Source: a virus. Taken from it: a DNA stretch of 20,365 nucleotides. A program made the position numbers and the translations under genes. The stretch spans positions 1 to 20,365 of the IMG/VR virus record IMGVR_UViG_3300020558_000044; one strand, written 5' to 3'. A model generated the notes under the pieces. That model was not told where the DNA came from and did not search any database. It saw only the letters and a list, made by a program, of their open reading frames with translations. This document shows positions 7,997 through 14,785 of this stretch, one piece after another. The stretch's first letter is position 1. Every line of letters begins with the position of its first letter.

Positions 7997-8639
7997 TTGT
8001 TTTAGTGGCGCCAGAAATATTTGTTGCTTCATTTTGTAGTCTTTCAGCTTCTGCCATAAGTTGTTTTGCTTCTGTAATCATCTTCTGGGCCTGAGCTAAT
8101 CTTTGTGCTGCAAGTTGTTCGTCACTAAGAACCTCGGTCATTGAAATACTTGTTTCTACTTCTGCTGGCACACTTCTGCTCTGACTAGGTACTCTAACTT
8201 CACCTAAATTCCTATTTTCAGTGACTCGCTTTTTCTTACCAGACAACCCACTATTTTTGTCTAGATCTGCAAGTTCTTTAATTGCTTCTTCCCCTTGTTC
8301 CATTTTTGTAAGAATATTATTAAGTTCATCTAGTCTCACATTACTGTTATTGGTTGGAGTTACAATAACTTGATTTGTAGGCACTTTTTTAATCATACCT
8401 TCTTTGTGTAAGGTGGTCAACGCATTATTACCATCACTTAAGGTATATCTGAACAAATAATCACTAAACTCTTTTGCTTGCTGTCCTGAGTCTGATTCTA
8501 GTGCTTTCATTATATCATCATGAATGTGTCTAGGTAAAACTTCTGGGTAAACTAATAGACACATATGCGTTTCACCAGGCACTGTCCTATATAAAATTAC
8601 AACTTTTTTATTATTATGTTTGCCAACATGCTTAATCAT
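7950..8639 (-). CDS. conserved phage protein with coiled-coil and basic tail, unknown function
   Basis: 229 residues, started by ATG after GAGGA at a good distance. There are three parts. First, a compact N-terminal domain (VVILYRTVPGETHMCLLVYPEVLPRHIHDDIMKALES, then SDYLFRYTLSDG...KVPTNQVIVTP; about 10-95). Second, a charged linker. Third, an Ala/Glu/Gln-rich helix (about 173-208, LAAQRLAQAQKMITEAKQLM) that should form a coiled coil, ending in a Lys/Arg/Thr tail (about 212-229). From memory, related proteins occur in T4-like cyanophages as hypotheticals. The last 47 bases also code the start of the next gene in another frame. No enzymatic motif is seen; a scaffold or adapter role is possible. 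Confidence 0.65.
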   Translation of the reverse strand: MIKHVGKHNNKKVVILYRTVPGETHMCLLVYPEVLPRHIHDDIMKALESDSGQQAKEFSDYLFRYTLSDGNNALTTLHKEGMIKKVPTNQVIVTPTNNSNVRLDELNNILTKMEQGEEAIKELADLDKNSGLSGKKKRVTENRNLGEVRVPSQSRSVPAEVETSISMTEVLSDEQLAAQRLAQAQKMITEAKQLMAEAERLQNEATNISGATKTNVKTRKTKKTASKVN

Positions 8640-8832
8640 TTTTTAATTCCTCGGTTGGTGGCTCTGTACTATTATTAGTGCCAGCAGCTTGTACTATTGC
8701 GCTAAGTTTTTGAAACATTGCACCTACTGTAGAATACTCTTCTACTCGGAAAGCATTCCTTGTACTTGCAACATTTAAAATATCTAAAATTACAACTATA
8801 TCCTGTAAACTTAGACTGGGTTTTAGGTCCAT
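8632..8832 (-). CDS. small protein of unknown function behind a hairpin-masked ribosome binding site
   Basis: 66 residues from the ATG at 8832 (MDLKPSLSLQDIVVILDIL). This start is preferred because GGAG lies five bases upstream. The in-frame ATG at 8874 has no Shine-Dalgarno sequence, and its extra 14 codons coincide with a perfect inverted repeat. The protein is mostly helical (LQDIVVILDILNVAS; VGAMFQKLSAIVQAAG) with an acidic Asn/Thr/Glu tail. It overlaps the following gene by 8 bases. Function is unknown. Confidence 0.55.
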   Translation of the reverse strand: MDLKPSLSLQDIVVILDILNVASTRNAFRVEEYSTVGAMFQKLSAIVQAAGTNNSTEPPTEELKND

Positions 8833-8839
8833 ATATGCT

Positions 8840-8863
8840 CCATAGTAAAAGTATTTACTATGG
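8840..8863 (-). promoter_or_regulatory. perfect 10-bp hairpin overlapping the Shine-Dalgarno sequence
   Basis: In the - strand message the arms CCATAGTAAA and TTTACTATGG are perfectly complementary and separated by the four bases TACT. The 3' arm ends in GG, which are the first two bases of the GGAG ribosome binding site of the gene starting at 8832. No T-run follows, so it is not an intrinsic terminator. It could control translation of that gene. Confidence 0.5.
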
Positions 8864-8884
8864 TTTACAGACATTAAAATTTTT

Positions 8885-9175
8885 TTATATAGTAAAGGCT
8901 GACTTGTTTAATTTGTCTAGCATGAAACAAAAAAATGTGCTTTCACTGTGAATCTCAAACGCCACCACCTTCTGTACAACAATATTCCCATCTGATTGTT
9001 CTACTATCTCATCACCTAGATAAAATCTACCCTCTAAATTCTCATAAATCCAATCTACAAAAACTCTATCATGCACTTTGCTATCAAAATGTACTTTTTC
9101 TAAATGAGGAGAGCAATAATTTAGCCTCCTCAAGTCAAAAATATTAAGCGGATTAGGCTCACCGTATTTTATCAT
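8885..9175 (-). CDS. small conserved phage protein of unknown function
   Basis: 96 residues with an ATGA overlap with the VWA protein gene upstream, so translation is probably coupled. The protein has many aromatic and charged residues (FDLRRLNYCSPHLEKVHFD, RVFVDWIYENLEGRFYLGDEIV, VVAFEIHSESTFFCFML). It looks like a small alpha/beta fold without membrane segments. Three Cys are present but not in a recognisable metal motif. Its tight link to the VWA/AAA+ genes makes it a candidate partner of that system. Confidence 0.6.
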   Translation of the reverse strand: MIKYGEPNPLNIFDLRRLNYCSPHLEKVHFDSKVHDRVFVDWIYENLEGRFYLGDEIVEQSDGNIVVQKVVAFEIHSESTFFCFMLDKLNKSAFTI

Positions 9176-10452
9176 TTTTTACGACCAGCATGCTCGTAAA
9201 TAGCCCATACTCCGAATGGTGGTTGTGCATTTTCATTGCCTTTAATAATAAAGACCGTATCACAATAATTTTCGTCGCCCCATGAACCAAAAGGACATCC
9301 GTCAGTAAACATAATAAACTTTTTAGGCTGGATATTGTTGTCTTTCATAAAAGTATAATTAGCCATAAAGTCAGTGCCACCACCACCTGCTGGCTTATAG
9401 TTTCCAATATCCTCTAAACTCTCACTGGTATATTCTTGATGGTTATAAACTTCTGTATCGAAACTCCACACTTGAATTTTGTACTCATCGTATGCTTCCA
9501 TAATGCCTTGAATTTCTGTCATAAAGGCACTGATGTCGTTTTCAGAAATACTGCCACTAGTATCAATAGCAATAGCTACATCGATTTGTTCTCCAGGTTT
9601 CATACCAGGCATAACTGCATCGATATGCCAAGATTTTCTACTTGGGCGCATCCAAGTGTAGTCATTTTTAATAGTACTAAGAATTTGTTGTTGTAATAGT
9701 TCACGCCAGTCAACAACTGGTTGGGTCATATTTTTAATAAGTCTAGACACCCCAGCTGGCAAATTTCCTGCACCTGTAGATTGTGCAGCTTGCAACACTG
9801 CCTCACGAATTTCATCTTTAATTGCCTGCCGTTCTGCAGCACTTAGGCGAGGTTTTTTAGATTTAGTTTCGTCCCCGTCGCCATCTGCATCATTATCACT
9901 ATCATCGTCCAAATGATCGTCCAACAGTTGATCGATAAGATCTTCTACATTAATTTTTTCTGCATTTTCGTATAAATCGTCATATACTTCTTCTGCACTC
10001 CATCCTTTATATTTGGCATCATAAAGGCAAGGATTAATACGATCACCAATGCCAAATTGAATTAGGTCATTGTTAACGCAATAGTCTGCAGCACAATTAA
10101 ATAGCATTGAATCACGCTCTTTGCCTGTACGGCCAAGATGATCGTATACATTGTGCAACACTTCATGGCCAAATAAAAACTCAACTTCTTTGGCTTTAAG
10201 TTTACCCACAAATTCAGTATTGTAATAAAATTTACGGCCATCAGTTGCAGCAGTTCCGCACCAACTATCTGCGTTTACTAGTTCAAGCCGTGTAGCAAGA
10301 TTGCCAAAAAATGGAGCTTTAAGCAAAAGTCCAATACGAGCTGTGGTTAGTTTTTCACGGATTTCACGATCCTTATTTTTATCAATTTCGGTAGTAAGGC
10401 GTCCAGCAAGTTTTTGCCCTTTAGGTGCCTTAGAGGTACTAGTAGTTGCCAT
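9172..10452 (-). CDS. CobT-like protein: zinc metallopeptidase-like domain plus VWA domain
   Basis: 426 residues. The N-terminal domain has H96-E-V-L-H100 (HExxH) in FLFGHEVLHNVYDHLGR, the form of a zinc peptidase and of the DUF2201 N-terminal family. A very acidic linker (176-196, Asp-rich) follows, as in CobT. The C-terminal VWA domain has the MIDAS motif D297-T-S299-G-S301, T360 (GGGGTDF) and D384 (MFTDG). Such proteins work with MoxR/CobS-type AAA+ ATPases as chaperone- or chelatase-like pairs, and that ATPase is encoded just upstream. The start has AAGGA at seven bases and its own promoter. Whether the HExxH is catalytically active is unknown. Confidence 0.85.
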   Translation of the reverse strand: MATTSTSKAPKGQKLAGRLTTEIDKNKDREIREKLTTARIGLLLKAPFFGNLATRLELVNADSWCGTAATDGRKFYYNTEFVGKLKAKEVEFLFGHEVLHNVYDHLGRTGKERDSMLFNCAADYCVNNDLIQFGIGDRINPCLYDAKYKGWSAEEVYDDLYENAEKINVEDLIDQLLDDHLDDDSDNDADGDGDETKSKKPRLSAAERQAIKDEIREAVLQAAQSTGAGNLPAGVSRLIKNMTQPVVDWRELLQQQILSTIKNDYTWMRPSRKSWHIDAVMPGMKPGEQIDVAIAIDTSGSISENDISAFMTEIQGIMEAYDEYKIQVWSFDTEVYNHQEYTSESLEDIGNYKPAGGGGTDFMANYTFMKDNNIQPKKFIMFTDGCPFGSWGDENYCDTVFIIKGNENAQPPFGVWAIYEHAGRKK

Positions 10453-10477
10453 AATTGATCCTTTTAACTATTGCATT

Positions 10478-10506
10478 ATTATAACAAGTGTTGGATTTTT
10501 TGTCTA
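10478..10506 (-). promoter_or_regulatory. strong sigma70-type promoter for the VWA protein gene
   Basis: On the - strand TAGACA (10501-10506, five of six to consensus) and TATAAT (10478-10483, perfect) are exactly 17 bases apart. The three bases before the -10 are TGT, giving an extended -10 element. The start of transcription would be near 10471, leaving a leader of about 19 bases that holds AAGGA before the ATG. It lies in the 92-base gap between genes. Confidence 0.7.
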
Positions 10507-10544
10507 TTTTTTTCATTATAGGTATTTAACAAATCCTACTTAGG

Positions 10545-10856
10545 TTAACACCATTTCAAATTAAACATTGATGTTTCTAGATCGGTAGCAAAGTACAATG
10601 AAATTTCTTGTCTACCCTCAGTGATAAAGTGCCAAGTCCATTTACGAATAAATGTAGGCTCATTACCGGCCATTACCATGTAAAGTAATATATCTCTTTC
10701 GTAAGTATCACCAAATACATTCCAACACCAAGTTCTTAACTCAATAAATTTTTTATATCGTTCAGATTTCGGTCCTAAAATAAGAACACGATGTTTGAAG
10801 TATTGGTTGCCAGTGAATTTTTTATCTAATTTCTGCCAGACTAGAGAGGCACTCAT
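10545..10856 (-). CDS. small conserved phage protein between the AAA+ and VWA genes
   Basis: 103 residues. RVLILGPKSERYKKFIELRTWCWNVFGD (about 23-50), RKWTWHFI and EISLYFATDLETSMFNLKW suggest a compact alpha/beta protein rich in Trp and basic residues. From memory, similar short proteins occur in T4-like cyanophages without a known role. AGGAA precedes the ATG by six bases. Both lie in the loop of a 9-bp inverted repeat, whose downstream arm is codons 3-5. Its place between the AAA+ ATPase and its VWA partner suggests a related job. Confidence 0.65.
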   Translation of the reverse strand: MSASLVWQKLDKKFTGNQYFKHRVLILGPKSERYKKFIELRTWCWNVFGDTYERDILLYMVMAGNEPTFIRKWTWHFITEGRQEISLYFATDLETSMFNLKWC

Positions 10857-10884
10857 AATGGTTCCTGTATATAAATGCCTCTCT
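10843..10884 (-). promoter_or_regulatory. 9-bp inverted repeat that places ribosome binding site and start codon in its loop
   Basis: In the - strand message AGAGAGGCA (10876-10884) pairs perfectly with TGCCTCTCT (10843-10851). The 24 bases between hold AGGAA and the ATG of the gene ending at 10545. Five of nine pairs are G-C in an AT-rich genome. The upstream arm is in the gap after the ATPase gene; the downstream arm is within the first codons. Confidence 0.5.
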
Positions 10885-10891
10885 TTATGTT

Positions 10892-12022
10892 TTATCGTGA
10901 GTTAGCAGCAATGATATATTTGCCAAATCGTTTGTGGAACTCATCAAAGTTCTTCATCTTGTTTGGCAGGAACGGTAGGTTATAAGTAGTTAGAGCTACT
11001 CGAGCGCCCATTACAGTAAGTTCTGTGGTAAAGTTATCCATCATAAACTTAAAGAAATTGTCTGCCATTGCATGCCATTCTGCATTAGGTTGGGTCTTTC
11101 CATGTTTTTGCAGTTGATCTTGAAGTTCATAGCACAGGCTAATAACCATACTATACATAGCACTGATTTCTTTAACCTTCAATTCTGTAACTTGACCCGA
11201 TAGAACAGTTTCTGGACGAGGAAGTTGGCCTGCAATTTTACGATGCGCCATGAATTTTACAGCCACACCTTCACCTACTGCGCCTGAAACAAGGTCAGTA
11301 AGATCATTGTCAGAAACATCACTATCTGTAAGTAGCCTACTTACGAAAGTCCAACTGCGTGGGGTAGCGAATGCGCGACTTGAACTACGAGGATCAAAGT
11401 CATTAAGATCCTGTTTTGCAAAACCAATGTAACCAACTACATCCTTATGAATACGATTTAGAGTAGCCCACTTTTCCCAACTTTCATGATCTACTCGCAT
11501 TTCAATATGCAAGAAACGATTTGCAAGTGGACTAGGCATGCGATAAGTTACACCTTTGTCACTTTCACGATTGCCTGCTGCTACGATCACTACATTGTCT
11601 GGCAATACATATTTGCCTACACGACGATTCAATACAAGTTGATATGCGGTGCTTTGAGTAGCAGGTGCAGCACTATTCATTTCATCCATGAATAGTACCA
11701 CAATGGGATATTGTTTTGCAGTTTCCTCATCGGGCAGATCAATGGGAGGAGCCCAATCCATTTTACCAAGTTCTTTATTATAAAATGGAATACCGCGAAG
11801 ATCGGTAGGGTCCATCTGTGCTAGGCGTAGATCAATCATTAGTCCGCCTAGTTCTTTTGCAATACTGGCAACAACTTCACTTTTGCCAATACCAGGTGGT
11901 CCCCAAAGGAATACTGGTTGTTTAATATTAAATGCTGTCAACAGGCATCGACGAGCAGTTTCTGCAGTAACAGTTCGGGTTTCAGTTACAGATGATTTCT
12001 TTTGCGTATCTAGGCTACTCAT
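10892..12022 (-). CDS. cobS: CobS/MoxR-like AAA+ ATPase
   Basis: 376 residues. Walker A is GPPGIGKS (41-48), Walker B VVLFMDEMN (108-116, D113-E114), sensor 1 VAAGNR (147-152) and the arginine-finger region SPLANRF (164-170). This is the MoxR/CobS class of hexameric AAA+ ATPases, which remodel or load metal into partner proteins together with a VWA-domain protein. That partner is encoded one gene downstream. CobS-type genes are common in T4-like cyanophages, where a cobalt-chelatase role is assumed but unproved. The start has AGGAG six bases upstream and a promoter about 100 bases upstream, giving a long leader. Confidence 0.88.
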   Translation of the reverse strand: MSSLDTQKKSSVTETRTVTAETARRCLLTAFNIKQPVFLWGPPGIGKSEVVASIAKELGGLMIDLRLAQMDPTDLRGIPFYNKELGKMDWAPPIDLPDEETAKQYPIVVLFMDEMNSAAPATQSTAYQLVLNRRVGKYVLPDNVVIVAAGNRESDKGVTYRMPSPLANRFLHIEMRVDHESWEKWATLNRIHKDVVGYIGFAKQDLNDFDPRSSSRAFATPRSWTFVSRLLTDSDVSDNDLTDLVSGAVGEGVAVKFMAHRKIAGQLPRPETVLSGQVTELKVKEISAMYSMVISLCYELQDQLQKHGKTQPNAEWHAMADNFFKFMMDNFTTELTVMGARVALTTYNLPFLPNKMKNFDEFHKRFGKYIIAANSR

Positions 12023-12122
12023 TGGGTTCTCCTAAGTGATAGAACAAGTTTACAGTGAACAGGAATATTTGTCTAGAGAAAAATTTTGTAAATGTTGTTT
12101 ATTTGCAACACTAACAATAACC

Positions 12123-12151
12123 ATTTTATATTATAAGCTATTATTTGTCAA
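12123..12151 (-). promoter_or_regulatory. sigma70-type promoter for the CobS-like ATPase gene
   Basis: On the - strand TTGACA (12146-12151, perfect) and TAAAAT (12123-12128, five of six) are exactly 17 bases apart. Transcription would start near 12116 and give a leader of about 94 bases before the ATG at 12022. The -35 overlaps the last codons of the upstream gene. In that leader a short 5-bp stem (GTTCT at 12041-12045 with AGAAC at 12026-12030) covers part of the ribosome binding site. Confidence 0.65.
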
Positions 12152-12542
12152 CCGAACTATTGGCTAAATTTTCCAAGTATCCTATCAGATCCCCGCCCAT
12201 TAAAATAATAAGGGTTACATAGTCTTCATCAAACAATATTATTTTTTGTGCAGTGGGCAATACATATACACCTGGATAGTGGCGTTCTAATATAAGAAGA
12301 TGTTTATTAACTAAAATTTGTGAATCTAATACTACTTCATGGCATTTATAGCCAAGTTTTTTGAATAAAAGATAGCCTTTGTAATTTAATCTTAGGCTGT
12401 TGTCGTCTGTTGGATTATACCAAATTTGTTGTCGTAATAGTTGCCAAAAGGACGCAAAGTCTTGTAAATTTTGTGTCTCTTTTGCCAATATTTTTGTTAG
12501 TTGTATTTGGCTATATTTTTTAGGGGAAGATTTTATCACCAT
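12141..12542 (-). CDS. conserved phage protein of unknown function
   Basis: 133 residues starting at the ATG at 12542, overlapping the upstream gene by 23 bases; no good Shine-Dalgarno sequence is seen. It is probably a mixed alpha/beta protein: a basic N-terminus (MVIKSSPKKYSQ), a Trp/Gln-rich helix (FASFWQLLRQQIWY), then LNYKGYLLFKKLGYKCHEVVL and a hydrophobic segment (YVTLIILMGGDLIGYLENL) that is probably a buried helix and not a membrane span. No function can be assigned. Confidence 0.6.
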   Translation of the reverse strand: MVIKSSPKKYSQIQLTKILAKETQNLQDFASFWQLLRQQIWYNPTDDNSLRLNYKGYLLFKKLGYKCHEVVLDSQILVNKHLLILERHYPGVYVLPTAQKIILFDEDYVTLIILMGGDLIGYLENLANSSVDK

Positions 12543-12807
12543 GCTTTAACAAAACCACACTAAATTGGTCTGTTTTAAATAATGTATTTAACTTTTTGCA
12601 AAGATTAATAGCATGGCCTTTATTACTGAAACTACTCTTTTTATATTTGGGACCTGGGTAATTGATTAGCATATTACCAGACTTTAAATTGATTGGCTTA
12701 TCTTGATAAAAAATGGCCCAAATGCCTTCACTTAACAGCACCTGCTCGGTTTTGTAATTGGTTTTATTTACATACTCAATAAGAATGTGTGGTTTAGGTC
12801 TACTCAT
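12520..12807 (-). CDS. small basic protein of unknown function
   Basis: 95 residues, Lys-rich (about one residue in six), with strands such as HILIEYVNKTNYKTEQVLL and FSVVLLKHGDKIF. GIWAIFYQDKPINLKSGNML reads like one or two beta hairpins. No motif is recognised. It is the first gene after a T4-late-type TATAAATA box and shares 23 bases with the next gene. Late expression would fit a virion or assembly role, but that is inference from the promoter only. Confidence 0.6.
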   Translation of the reverse strand: MSRPKPHILIEYVNKTNYKTEQVLLSEGIWAIFYQDKPINLKSGNMLINYPGPKYKKSSFSNKGHAINLCKKLNTLFKTDQFSVVLLKHGDKIFP

Positions 12808-12828
12808 AATTGAAAGTTCTCACTATGT

Positions 12829-12836
12829 TATTTATA
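12829..12836 (-). promoter_or_regulatory. T4-type late promoter (TATAAATA)
   Basis: A perfect TATAAATA lies on the - strand in the 43-base gap upstream of the gene starting at 12807. In T4 this box is the only conserved promoter element of late genes and is read by the gp55/gp33/gp45 system. The start of transcription would be about 6-7 bases further, leaving a short leader with GAGAAC before the ATG. In AT-rich DNA an 8-base match alone is modest evidence; the location is what supports it. Confidence 0.5.
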
Positions 12837-12850
12837 CATAAACTGCGTAG

Positions 12851-13072
12851 TTAAAACTTACCGCCATCCATATTAAGAGTAATTACATCAACAGCAGGTT
12901 CAGCTCTTAAGTGTTTATTCAACGCATTATATTGATTCAATAGTTCAAAAATATCCGCATGCAAATTTCTAGCCTCTTGAGCTGATAACACAAGGTCCTT
13001 ACTATTAGACTGATTCATTAGTCGCACCTTACTATTAAACATAGTAAAGTGTAAGGGCATGTTATTCTCCAT
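12851..13072 (-). CDS. small conserved phage protein of unknown function
   Basis: 73 residues from the ATG at 13072, which has AAGGG seven bases upstream; an in-frame TTG at 13087 lacks this. LHFTMFNSKVRLMNQSNSKDLVLSAQEARNLHADIFELL suggests a short strand pair followed by a helix. From memory, similar short proteins with the ARNLHADIF helix occur in T4-like cyanophages as hypotheticals. A hairpin lies in codons 8-16, and an internal ATG after it has AAGGTG upstream, so a shorter second product is conceivable. The start overlaps the upstream gene by 11 bases. Confidence 0.6.
   Translation of the reverse strand: MENNMPLHFTMFNSKVRLMNQSNSKDLVLSAQEARNLHADIFELLNQYNALNKHLRAEPAVDVITLNMDGGKF
13025..13051 (-). 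promoter_or_regulatory. 11-bp hairpin in an early coding region, masking an internal ribosome binding site
   Basis: In the - strand message CACTTTACTAT (13041-13051) pairs with ATAGTAAGGTG (13025-13035) across a five-base loop, with one G-U pair. The 3' arm contains AAGGTG, which lies six bases before an in-frame internal ATG. The core TTTACTAT is the same as in the hairpin at 8840-8863. Confidence 0.35.
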
Positions 13073-13568
13073 TATTAAACCCTTCAAGATTGTTTTTAAA
13101 TCTAGCTTGTTCTAGTGCTTCTAATTTTGTTTTAAATGGGCCAATAAATTCATATCTATTCAAGGTAATAAGTTTTGGACAATAGGCTTTAACCCAACCA
13201 TGATTAAATTTAATTGCATAATACCCGGCACAGAAAAAACTTTTACTTTTTTTGTTTTTTGTAAAAACTGCAAATTTATGTTGAATATCCCAATATATAT
13301 TATGTGCAGTTTGACTAATAGGAAAACCGTAAAGATCGTGTAGTTCTACATTACTTTGTTGGGTTTTCTTAGATTTATCAAATGAAATATTATGTTGTGC
13401 AGTTAGTAATTTAATACTAGGATATTTTTGCCTTGTGCTTTGTTTATCTACAAATACAAAGGAACCATCTTCAACTGCTTGAATAGTTGCAACTTTATTG
13501 TTAGTAGAATCTTCTACAATCCAAAATTTATTTTTTAAAATTGTTTTAGCTAATAGTTGTTCACTCAT
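13062..13568 (-). CDS. conserved phage protein of unknown function
   Basis: 168 residues. The N-terminal half looks like a beta-rich unit (KNKFWIVEDSTNNKVATIQAVEDGSFVFVD). The C-terminal part has FAVFTKNKKSKSFFCAGYYAIKF, CPKLITLNRYEFIGPFKTKLEALEQARF, again mostly strands with a closing helix. Basic overall. No catalytic or metal motif, no membrane segment. It overlaps the preceding gene by 8 bases and the following by 11. I believe related proteins exist in marine T4-like phages but know no function. Confidence 0.6.
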   Translation of the reverse strand: MSEQLLAKTILKNKFWIVEDSTNNKVATIQAVEDGSFVFVDKQSTRQKYPSIKLLTAQHNISFDKSKKTQQSNVELHDLYGFPISQTAHNIYWDIQHKFAVFTKNKKSKSFFCAGYYAIKFNHGWVKAYCPKLITLNRYEFIGPFKTKLEALEQARFKNNLEGFNNGE

Positions 13569-13791
13569 GTTTTAGTCTCGCAAAAGTAATTTCATGATCA
13601 TACACTGTGGCTACTGGCTTAAGCCAGCCATTTTGTAGGCACTCCGTAATGACTCTCTTATAACTATGAGGGCATCGGGTATCTATTTCGAATCCTGCTC
13701 GGGGGGAAACAACGAATTGATCCTTTAACAAAAAATCTGGATCATTGGGTTTTAGTGTAACTAAACTTGTTTTATTGACTTTATACTTCAT
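13561..13791 (-). CDS. small conserved phage protein downstream of the nuclease gene
   Basis: 76 residues from the ATG at 13791, chosen over an upstream in-frame start at 13806 because AGGAT lies six bases before it. DPDFLLKDQFVVSPRAGFEIDTRCPHSYKRVITECLQNGWLKPVATV (about 18-64) is a compact pattern (strand, loop with Pro-Arg-Ala-Gly, helix) that I remember from T4-like cyanophage hypotheticals. The start overlaps the nuclease stop by 11 bases, so the two are made together. No function assigned. Confidence 0.62.
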   Translation of the reverse strand: MKYKVNKTSLVTLKPNDPDFLLKDQFVVSPRAGFEIDTRCPHSYKRVITECLQNGWLKPVATVYDHEITFARLKHE

Positions 13792-14776
13792 CTGGATATC
13801 CTGCACTTAGAAATTCACTGTATCCACTTACTTGTTCTGAAATTTTAACTAGATCGTATTTACCACAAAATTTCAAAAACTTTGCACCCACCATGGGTAA
13901 ACTTTTTGTTCTTGAATTTTCCTTAATACAAGATATAATTTTTTCTTTTATTTCGTCTGGTTGAGCAGTTAGATCAATAAGAGTTCTATTACGCTCATAG
14001 TCATCTAATACTCTATGCTCTACACCATTATGATCTGTCCATCGTTGCAGCATTATATTATTCCATGCAAACCCTTTTTTGCCACTGTCACTATAAGCTT
14101 CTAATAGTCCTACTTTATTTTTAGTTCCTTTAGTTCTTACACCAGGATAGGCACTAAAAACATTATCTGTAGGATCACCACGCATACATTTTTCAAACAA
14201 AATCCACTTTGGGTCAGGAATAGTTTTAGGCTCTTTAGTTTTCTTATCAATTACAAGCTTGCCTTTTCTATCGAAAATTCCCTCAATAGTATACAATTCG
14301 TCTGCAACACCATTATATTGCTTTACATTGTTGTTTAACAATTGATGAAAGTCACTGTCACTACTGATAATAATATGCTGGTCTGTTGGATGTGATTGAA
14401 TCCAACCTGCAATTAAATCATCTGCTTCTAGTTGAGGATGTTGTAATACTGTACAATTGGAACTGTCTGTTAAAAACTTTTTAAGGTCGTCAAATGTTTG
14501 CCAAAACATCTGATCTTCCTCTTGTTCTGATTCAGTTAAGGCAGCACGAGCTACTGCTCTGTTGGCTTTATATTGGGCATAAAAATCTTTACGCCAACTT
14601 CTACCCTCTAAGCAGAAAATTACATGATCAGCTTTGTGTTCACGCCATGCTTTATTTACACTACTTAAAGTAACATGAACAGCAAAACCTAGTTTTGTCC
14701 ATAAGTCACTTTGTCGATGTGCACTATGCCTGGCACGAAAAAAAGTATTTGCGGTGTCAATAATGATATATTTCAT
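13781..14776 (-). CDS. rnh: FEN/T4 RNase H-family 5'-3' exonuclease
   Basis: 331 residues, close to T4 RNase H (305). Metal-binding acids of the PIN/FEN fold are visible in order: D7 (IIDTANTFFRA), E57 (CLEGRSWRKDFYAQYKANR), E117/D119/D120 (EADDLIAGW), D140/D142 (ISSDSDFHQLL) and D201/D204 (RGDPTDNVF). The basic stretch GVRTKGTKNKVG (212-223) marks the helix-3-turn-helix that grips DNA. It would remove RNA primers and flaps from the lagging strand during phage DNA replication. No Shine-Dalgarno sequence is seen before the ATG, and promoter-like boxes lie right upstream. Confidence 0.88.
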   Translation of the reverse strand: MKYIIIDTANTFFRARHSAHRQSDLWTKLGFAVHVTLSSVNKAWREHKADHVIFCLEGRSWRKDFYAQYKANRAVARAALTESEQEEDQMFWQTFDDLKKFLTDSSNCTVLQHPQLEADDLIAGWIQSHPTDQHIIISSDSDFHQLLNNNVKQYNGVADELYTIEGIFDRKGKLVIDKKTKEPKTIPDPKWILFEKCMRGDPTDNVFSAYPGVRTKGTKNKVGLLEAYSDSGKKGFAWNNIMLQRWTDHNGVEHRVLDDYERNRTLIDLTAQPDEIKEKIISCIKENSRTKSLPMVGAKFLKFCGKYDLVKISEQVSGYSEFLSAGYPDEV

Positions 14777-14785
14777 AGTACAATA

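Noticed and set aside
7950-8032. Programmed frameshift joining the two overlapping genes
   Set aside because: The region is A-rich but I see no classical slippery heptamer with a downstream stem, and the second frame has its own ATG codons.
8760-9147. Two + strand open frames of 63 and 70 codons
   Set aside because: They lie antisense to two overlapping - strand genes with coding character, have no ribosome binding site and unremarkable composition.
9436-11695. Several + strand open frames (9436-9696, 10301-10543, 11250-11432, 11486-11695)
   Set aside because: They are antisense to the VWA and AAA+ genes, whose motifs are unmistakable; the translations are low-complexity and unlike proteins.
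12026-12045. 5-bp stem (GTTCT/AGAAC) around the ribosome binding site of the CobS-like gene
   Set aside because: The stem is short with a 10-base loop; too weak to call a regulatory element by itself, so only mentioned with the promoter.
12130-12135. Perfect TATAAT upstream of the ATPase gene
   Set aside because: No -35-like sequence at 16-18 bases; the TTGACA with the TAAAAT box at 17 bases is the better promoter.
12061-12140. Possible terminator (TGTTG/CAACA) in the ATPase leader
   Set aside because: Only five pairs with an eight-base loop and no T-run; not an intrinsic terminator.
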